This document shows, in pieces, positions 57,829-64,000 of a stretch of DNA of 64,000 bases. A program made the translations under genes and the position numbers. The stretch comes from Orobanche coerulescens (taxonomy: Eukaryota > Streptophyta > Magnoliopsida > Lamiales > Orobanchaceae), in assembly GCA_033398695.1 (NCBI GenBank), contig CM065804.1, positions 36,471,501 to 36,535,500 of the forward strand, written 5' to 3'. Each line of letters starts with the position of its first letter. Within the stretch, counting starts at the first letter, position 1. The notes beneath the pieces are model-generated. The model was not told where the DNA came from and made no database searches. It saw nothing but the letters and a program-made list of their open reading frames with translations.

Positions 57829-59269
57829 TGTAACGCCCTAGCTTTCTTAATTAAAAAGAACGTTAAACAGCTCATTCTTTTTCTTAAATTTTTTTTATAT
57901 AAATTCGGAGTATTTGCGGAAGCATTTTAGTCAGTAAATCTTCAATAAAACTCGTTTATTCAACCATTAGTACAGTTTTACAAAAACATGGGAAATCAAA
58001 TATTCGGACATGGTCCGTTGAAATTTATATTCGTCGAAGAACATCAAGTGTTTCGTAAAAATAATAATAATTACGGCGACAACATCTTTTATTATTTAGA
58101 ACTTCATCGTGTTGGGAGTATGTATTCATCTTCTGCTTGTCCCGTTCGTCGATTCCTTAGCCTGAAAAACATAAATGACGAGGTGTGAGTACGCTAGCAT
58201 ACTCAGTGAGATTAAACCCTTATAAATCGTCAAAGTCATGTTGTGTAATGCACATAAAACATTCTTATCTGTGTGAGACTCGTCTCGGATTTCTTTTATT
58301 CTTTCGAACCCTCTCGGGTCGTCATGTTACACGACACAACGATGACCGTAACATATTAAAACAGTATAACCTCACCTCGTTTGCTGAAATCTTGAAATAT
58401 CTTCCTTTGATTTGGCTCGGTTGTCCTTCTTGGATCCCGGATACGCTGCTCCTAGCACTTGAAAATAATTTTTCATATTTCCAGCCATAAATTCTTGATG
58501 TAAAATCTGAAATCTCTTTGGGGACTTTTATCAAACACCTTTGAAAAACTGTCAGATTTGAGCTATCTGATTGATCGGGATTTTTGTGGCTTTTATAAAT
58601 TTTGGAAGGAAAATATGTTTCGGGCGTTTTAAAGTAGAGGTTCACATCTTCAAAATGATATGTACAAAAACACGTCCGGGAACATATATAAATAAGGGCT
58701 CAAAGTCGGTTGAAAATAAACCTTACCCGGACAGCTGGAAGCCTTATCCGGACAGCTGGCCGAGAAGCTTCTGTCGGTCGTGACCGACCTTATCCGACAA
58801 ATGGACGACCTTATCCGGAGAGTGGCCTAGAAGCTTCGGCCATGACCGTGATTGTCGATCAGCGTGTCCGTGGTGGCCGGCAAATGTCCGTCAACTTGGC
58901 TCGGCCAGTTCGACCGCTTCCGTTGTCCAAATTCGATTTTCCGACTGCTTAGGACTCTTCGGAGTTAAATCTTCTATATGCTCGAACGGATTTTCGATAA
59001 TATTAAAATAATAATTTAATATTATTTTTGCAAGATAAGTGTTCGTAATGAAATTTTATCGTATCAAAATCGTCTAACTTTTCAAATCACTTTCATAAAT
59101 TCTAAAAATGATCCTTATAATTTATTTTGAAATATTTTCTTTTTAAATCTTTCATTTTATGCTAGGAACGTATCGGTCCAAGTATCGGACAACCTGTAAA
59201 TATTAAAAAATTAAAATCCATGATCGTTAGCAAAATAAATAGCATTTAAATAAGTATTGGGGCGTTACA
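57829..59269 (-). repeat. Element G LTR 3 (rightmost, the 5' LTR, 1441 bp)
   Basis: It starts TGTAACGCCCC on the minus strand at 59269. The duplication GCTGC follows at 59270-59274. Confidence 0.93.
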
Positions 59270-59274
59270 GCTGC

Positions 59275-61221
59275 CTTAGGAGTTTATGTGCTATTATCAT
59301 ATGCATTGTTGAGAATGCTGTGAACTGTTGTCTGCCGGAATATGACGTTGTGGTCGTGTCGGTCTTTCCTGATCGAGTTATTGTTGCTCTTGTGGGAAGT
59401 CTTCTGATCCTTGATGGATATGCATTTCTTCGAGATTCGTTGTCATGTTGGATCGTGACATATCTGGAGTCAGATACGTTCTGATCGATCATGTGTAGGA
59501 TTTTCATGGCGGGCACGTGTAGCATATGTTGGTTTCGACCACATATTGAACCGTACGCACGAGACGTACTTCGTGAGGCTGATTAGGTATGAAACCAGAC
59601 GTGTATCTTATCAATACCCGTGGTTGGCTTGTATACGGACACATGTCCGGATCGAGCATATCGTGACGTCCATCTTGAGTCTTATTGATTGGTTGTTCAC
59701 AGTCCATGTATAATCGGATCTGTTTGATAGTTTGGTTGTCTTTAAAATCCTGTATATATGATTTGTTTATGGTTGACGATTTTTTTCTCTCGTGTATCTA
59801 TCCCCGTTGACCCTTTATTGATCACGTTTAGAGTCACCATATCAATGGTCAACTCATTTGTTATCGACCTTTATTAATTTCATTTGGAGTTACCATATCG
59901 ATGGTCAACTCATTTGTTATCGACCCTTATTAATCGCGTTTGGAGTTCACCCTACTATTGGTAATCTCTTTCATTATTGATCCGTATTGATTCTGTTTGG
60001 GAGTCTGCCTTACCGTTGGTATTCTCGGTTGTTGGTCCTTATTGATCTTGTTAGAGTTTACTGTATCATAGGTATTCTCGATTGTTGATCCTTTATTGAT
60101 CTTATTGGAGTTTATCGTACCGTTGGTATTCTCGGTTGTTGATCCTTTATTGATCTTATTGGAGTTTATCGTACTGTTGGTATTATCAGTTGTCGATCCT
60201 TTATTGATCTTGTTTGAGATTACCGTTGTCGTTGCTATTGCTGGTTGTTAGTCCCTCATTGATCTTGTTGGAGTCAACACATCATGGTATCCTCGTTCGT
60301 GGGTGATCCTTTGTCGATCTTGTGTGGAGTTATCATGTCATTGATATTCCCATTTAATGTATTGGATGTTTATCATTATTGATTGTGTGAGCATTCATGC
60401 TTTGTATTGATATCCGGGACTTGCCATTGTCTCAGGACAGTTGGTTTACAAATGTGTCGTGTGATATCGGTTTTATCAGGATTGGGATCCGATTGTGCGA
60501 TCCAGCGGACAGAATCGGACTTGGCCAGATTATTCCATATTGGAGATATGTTTATGTTTGAGAATCTTGGTATCATTTCGCATACAGTACAGATGGTTAC
60601 TTTTGAATTCATTCGTCACTTAAGGACGCGAGATGTGGATTATGGTAAGGATTGATTTGATATGGATTGTTATGGGTTGATGAGATTACTTCGGTAAGAT
60701 TACATGGGGAATGTTGTTACTCTGTAAATTACATTGATATGTAATTATTTATGTGATGTGATCGTTACCATTGTTGAGTATTATGGTTGACCCCGTCATG
60801 GGCTTTATCTTTTAGGTACTCGGAGTTCGAGCTAGTACGGTCGTGAAGGGATGAGCTTTTCGGTGATACTGGCTATGGCATGATTGTTGGGATTTGTGTA
60901 TTCTTTTCTGGTTTTTATGATTCAACTGCAAATGTATTTAATTATGTATCTATCCGCTGCGTGTGTAATTTTATAATGGCTTTCAGTATTTTTCCAACTC
61001 GTGTTTACTTTCTATATGCCCTTTTGGCGTCTTTGCCTTGCGCTTTCAAACGGTATTATCTGAAGGTAATTGGGAACAACGTTTTGAAAATATTTGAGTA
61101 TTTAAAACATTACCGTCATTCGCCTTTTGGCATTTTTAAATGTTTGCGAAAATGATTTTAGCCTTGTGGGTTCCAATTTGGGGCCCACGGCGCTGTAATA
61201 TTCCGGTTTTGGGGTGTTACA
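59275..61221 (+). repeat. Element A 5' LTR, third segment
   Basis: It continues A's LTR after G and ends TTTTGGGGTGTTACA at 61221. The part near 59440-59690 is related to element C's LTR near 26270-26540 (shared GATCGTGACATATC and GTCCATCTTGAG blocks). No gene. Confidence 0.87.
59806..60350. repeat. Degenerate tandem repeat, about nine copies of a ~60-bp unit
   Basis: The core GATCCTTTATTGATCTTRTT plus GGAGTTTAYCGTACCGTTGG recurs with growing divergence leftward. The cleanest units are at 60080-60190. Confidence 0.85.
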
Positions 61222-61615
61222 GAAGATGGTATCGGAGCTTGGGTTTCGTAAAACCCGGGCATATGTTTTATGTTGCTCTACCAGTGCGGTAGTAGCGTGA
61301 CTTTTGAAAATGATTTTCTGACTTTCGAGTCAAACTGATTTTTGGAGATTCCAAAATTTTTGGAAATATTTTCAATTTGCTATATTTGCGATGTCAGTGT
61401 GTTGTTATTGTGTTGAGACCTTGTATGGGAGTCGTATGCTAGTATCACGGGAGATCATCAACTTTACGGACCTGTAAGTATGCTCTTTCGGTTATATGGT
61501 TTTGATGATGATTATTTGAGCATGGCGACATGATTTTGAGATATTTCGGGATTGAGATATTGATTTTGACATGATTTTAAGTTTCGAGGATGAAACTTAT
61601 TGAAGTTGGAAGATA
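61222..61615 (+). other. Element A interior (394 bp)
   Basis: It contains a primer site TGGTATCGGAGC (61227-61238), about 350 bp of non-coding sequence, and TTTCGAGGATGAAACTT with a weak purine tract before 61616. It is too short for any retrotransposon protein. Confidence 0.88.
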
Positions 61616-62800
61616 TGTAATATCCTAGAATCTCGCTACGATTCTTCGCATTATTTTATCCGAGTTGTACTGTACATAGTCGGACCGACACTGTATGGGT
61701 GGATAATTTTGGGAACTGTGACAGTCGTGCCAGTATGTGTGTCGAGGTTATTTTAATTCTATGATATTACATGCTTGATGTGTTTTTTGATGTCGGATAT
61801 ACTGTATGAGTATTTGTACAATTGCCGTACTTGGTCAACAGTTGTATTTGAGGATATCGTGCATCAGATGTATCGTATGAGAATGTTATCGGAACGAGCA
61901 TATCTATTCAGTATGTCGTATGTTCGTATCCAGTATGTTGAGTCGGACAGGAACAGTTGGATTTTAGCCAAGCATAGAAGGCCATTACGTACACTAGCTT
62001 TAAGGACTTACGTACGTTAAATTACATGTTTTACGTACGATATGCCTAAGGGATTACGTACGTAACAAAGGGAATCGGATAGGACCGAGCTGTGGTCGGC
62101 AGGTGGGGCCCGGCGTCGGCAGCTTTCGGCATGGATGTGGACAGGCGAGTCAACCTCAAACATTACGTACGCTATACAGGGTGTATTACGTACGTTAAGA
62201 GAGTAAGTTACTGTAGCAAGTCAACGGCTATATTACGTCCGCTACGGAGAAAGGATTACGTACATAAGCAAGTGAACGAAACAGGTCAGTGAGTTCTGGA
62301 ATGATGTTACGTACGCTATGTTGGATGTGTAGCGTACGCTAGAGAGCATTGCGTACGTTAACGTTGAGTGATAACGTACGTAATGAAGAGTGCGGTTTAT
62401 AAAATGAAGTGTGGACTTTCATTTCCTCACGAACCAAAGAGATGTTCCTCTCCATATCCGTCCTTCTTCACTTCTAAGTGTGTTCTAGACACTTTTAACT
62501 TGGTTATGAGCTTGGGAGCATGGATTTGAGGCTTGGATATGAAGATGTTAATGATTCTTGAAGTGTTTCATGGTATTATTCATCTTCAAGAGGTATGTTG
62601 GATAATCCCTCTCTTCTATTTCGGATTTTGATGTTGTTGTTGATGTCTTCCTCGTATGGTGATGGTTATGGTATTATGGTTATACTTCTTGATGATATAT
62701 GAGGTGTATATTGAAAAAGATGATGATTATGATGAGTATATGTTTCAAGTGTTTATGTTTTAGATATGAACATGGAATGTTGATATTTAGAACAAGTGAT
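61616..62800 (+). repeat. Element A 3' LTR, direct part
   Basis: It matches 15003-16148 with scattered changes and carries the motif cluster at 61983-62390. Direct similarity ends at 62800. Confidence 0.9.
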
Positions 62801-63696
62801 ATCACACAATAGACCAAATATAATTCACGTCTCCATTTCCACTAGACATCTTTAAAATTATATACATTATGATTTATCTTAATCCAAGCATAATATACAT
62901 ACCATCATCCCGACAAATCATATTCCATGATACCATTGCTATATGAATCATAAATGAAATGAAAACGAAATCATTTATTAAACATTATGAATTGAGCAAG
63001 CATAACTTGCCTCGATACTGATACGACAAAATTGTGACCAATCTCGCCATCTTCATCTACAAGCTCCGCATCCCCAACCAAGGCGATTCATGCGACCTCC
63101 AATTCCAATCACAACACAACGGTTAATCATCAACGATCACTTAACACAACCAAGTGCAATGATCAATTAACAATACGTTCGATAACAATCAACAACCGAT
63201 ATAACCGATCAATAGACCCAATGGTTCCATAATATCTCAATTAAACATTAATCCGAAGAACCCAAACTAATCAATTACGAATCCATAACCATACTACGAT
63301 TCCATATACCGATGACCACATCAACGATCAATTCATCTCGATATTACGGATTTCATAACATACTCGATTCCAACTATGTACGGATCAAATGTTCTTATGC
63401 CCAACAAATCTGAATTCACACCTTCAATTCAATCTCATAATCCGGTGATCTCAATAACAGTTGATTCGAGCACGAAGCAAGTTTAATCAATGTATTCAAT
63501 TCCGAATCCAATCTTAAATTCAACATGATATGATTACCCCTTGTTTATATATATCAATCTCATGCCAAACTACACTTAGGATCATTCGACTCATATGAAC
63601 ATATATCCTCAAAGAAATATCCTTGTCAAATTCATAATCACAATTCGTATATCATCAAGACCGTACGGAAGATCAACTCACGATTCACATAACTTG
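62801..63696 (-). repeat. Inverted fragment of the A LTR, uninterrupted by B
   Basis: It is the reverse complement of 48225-47967 joined to 16813-16171. The junction reads ACAAGCTCCGC at 63060-63070 with one copy of AGCTT, so this copy lacks B. The left join GTGATATCAC is itself a 10-bp palindrome. Confidence 0.9.
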
Positions 63697-63806
63697 GACC
63701 GATTCACCATTGCAAAACATGGGTAGTGAAGTCCACACCTTATTCGTACATGACCGATTCGCCATTGCAAAACATGGGTAGTGAAGTCCACACCTTATTC
63801 GTACCT
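63697..63806. repeat. Tandem duplication, 2 x 55 bp, carrying the possible splice donor
   Basis: 63697-63751 and 63752-63806 differ at only a few bases (for example ATTCACC/ATTCGCC). Each contains GTACGAATAAGG on the minus strand. Confidence 0.93.
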
Positions 63807-63948
63807 GAACAGGATGTAATGCATTTGTCCAGTAGCGAAGATCAACTTCTAATTCTACCCAATCAAATTCTTCAGAGTCAATATTTATATTGTTGCTTAG
63901 TTTCAAGCTCTCTATCCCATCCCATCTAAAATTCTTTCCACCAACAAT
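63805..63948 (-). CDS. Candidate host exon, 144 nt, protein not recognised
   Basis: Read on the minus strand, a T-rich stretch and TTTGCAG (63955-63949) precede the exon and CAG|GTACGAATAAGG closes it at 63805/63804. These are a plausible acceptor and a near-consensus donor. The exon is exactly 48 codons, open, phase 0 at both ends. Its peptide includes NFRWDGIESLKLSNN, then EEFDWVELEVDLRYWTNALH and PVQ, and looks like an ordinary conserved protein, not a transposon product. Alternatively an ATG at 63963 (MNTLQ) could start it. I do not recognise the family. The neighbouring intron would run left into the retrotransposon nest. Confidence 0.45.
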
Positions 63949-64000
63949 CTGCAAAGTATTCATTGTAAATCAACACAGAGAAAAAAACCCGCATAAATAC
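63949..64000 (-). other. Possible intron 3' end upstream of the candidate exon
   Basis: On the minus strand a GTTTTTTTCTCTGTGTTGAT stretch and TTTGCAG fit a pyrimidine tract, branch region and acceptor. A TGA lies in frame upstream of the ATG at 63963. The window ends here. Confidence 0.35.

Larger units (their letters stand above)
48670..59269 (-). mobile_element. Element G: tandem LTR-interior-LTR-interior-LTR element, non-coding
   Basis: Three LTRs (48670-54861 carrying H; 55587-57101; 57829-59269) alternate with two interiors of about 725 bp. The whole is flanked by GCTGC (48665-48669, 59270-59274). LTRs begin TGTAACGCCCC and end with a GCGTTACA or GGGCGTTACA type terminus on the minus strand. 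Each interior has its own primer site (TGGTATCGGAGC at 55572-55583 and 57814-57825) and purine tract. There is no gag or pol. One flanking duplication for the trio means either one tandem insertion or later unequal recombination. Confidence 0.9.
15003..62800 (+). mobile_element. Element A: outermost element, giant LTRs with a 394-bp interior
   Basis: The 5' LTR starts TGTAATCTCC at 15003 and ends GGTGTTACA at 61221. After removing the insertions B and G it is about 4.46 kb. A TGGTATCGGAGC primer site (61227-61238), a short interior and a second LTR start (TGTAATATCC at 61616, matching 15003 onward) follow. The interior has no room for gag or pol, so this is a non-autonomous or deleted gypsy-type element. 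The LTR termini and primer site are like those of C and E. The 3' LTR is followed directly to 62800, then an inverted LTR piece begins; no 3' end or TSD is visible. Confidence 0.82.

Noticed and set aside
60383..60655. 90-codon plus-strand frame in A's LTR
   Set aside because: It lies inside an LTR segment, with a similar frame on the other strand and no recognisable motif.

Overview
This is plant nuclear DNA, most likely from a flowering plant, although the species cannot be named from the sequence. Almost all of it is a nest of LTR retrotransposons. The evidence is Ty3/gypsy gag-pol with a chromodomain-like tail, an Athila-type gag-protease ORF with the GGCGCCGTTGCCGGGG primer site, copia-type gag, initiator-Met-tRNA-like primer sites (TGGTATCGGAGC), long LTRs bounded by TG...CA, and 5-bp target-site duplications (TSDs). 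No prokaryotic gene, tRNA, rRNA or CRISPR array was found. The only candidate host coding sequence is one exon at the far right edge.

Layout, with letters used throughout. K (1-7824, minus) is a decayed chromovirus-type gypsy element whose 3' LTR runs off the left edge; it sits next to an LTR fragment L (7825-8091). J (8092-8141 plus 12192-15002) is an old, unrecognised element remnant split by I (8142-12191, TSD GGAAC), a gag-only copia-type element. A starts at 15003 and contains nearly everything to its right. Its 5' LTR is cut into three pieces (15003-16813, 47967-48669, 59275-61221), followed by a 394-bp interior and a 3' LTR that begins at 61616 and passes into an inverted LTR fragment (62801-63696). 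Inside A's 5' LTR sit B (16814-47961, Athila-like, minus, TSD AGCTT) and G (48670-59269, a tandem of three LTRs and two interiors, minus, TSD GCTGC). B contains D (19012-21821, truncated Tat-like gag element, minus) and C (23629-43610, plus, TSD TCATT). C contains E (29321-37344, non-coding long-LTR element, minus, TSD GGTGC) and F (40186-42224, solo LTR, TSD AATCG). G contains H (50164-54834, plus, TSD CATTT), of the same family as D.

Coding content is poor. Only one long ORF is intact: the 853-codon gag-protease of B. K keeps a recognisable gag-protease-RT-RNase H-integrase order but is broken by many nonsense codons and at least one frameshift. I, C, D and H keep only gag. E, F, G and A carry no recognisable protein. 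Most elements here must therefore have depended on enzymes supplied in trans.

The most striking non-coding signal is shared by unrelated families. Just upstream of the TATA-like box, the U3 part of the LTR carries a cluster of short, CpG-containing, near-palindromic motifs. The motif is AGCGTRCGCT / AACGTACGTT in K, L, A, C, E, F and the copia-type element I; GTGCCGCGGCTCA in B; GGCGATCGCC in D and H; and TTATCCGGA in G. At 63805-63948 on the minus strand lies a possible 144-nt, phase-0 host exon with plausible splice sites, so the nest may occupy an intron of an unidentified gene.
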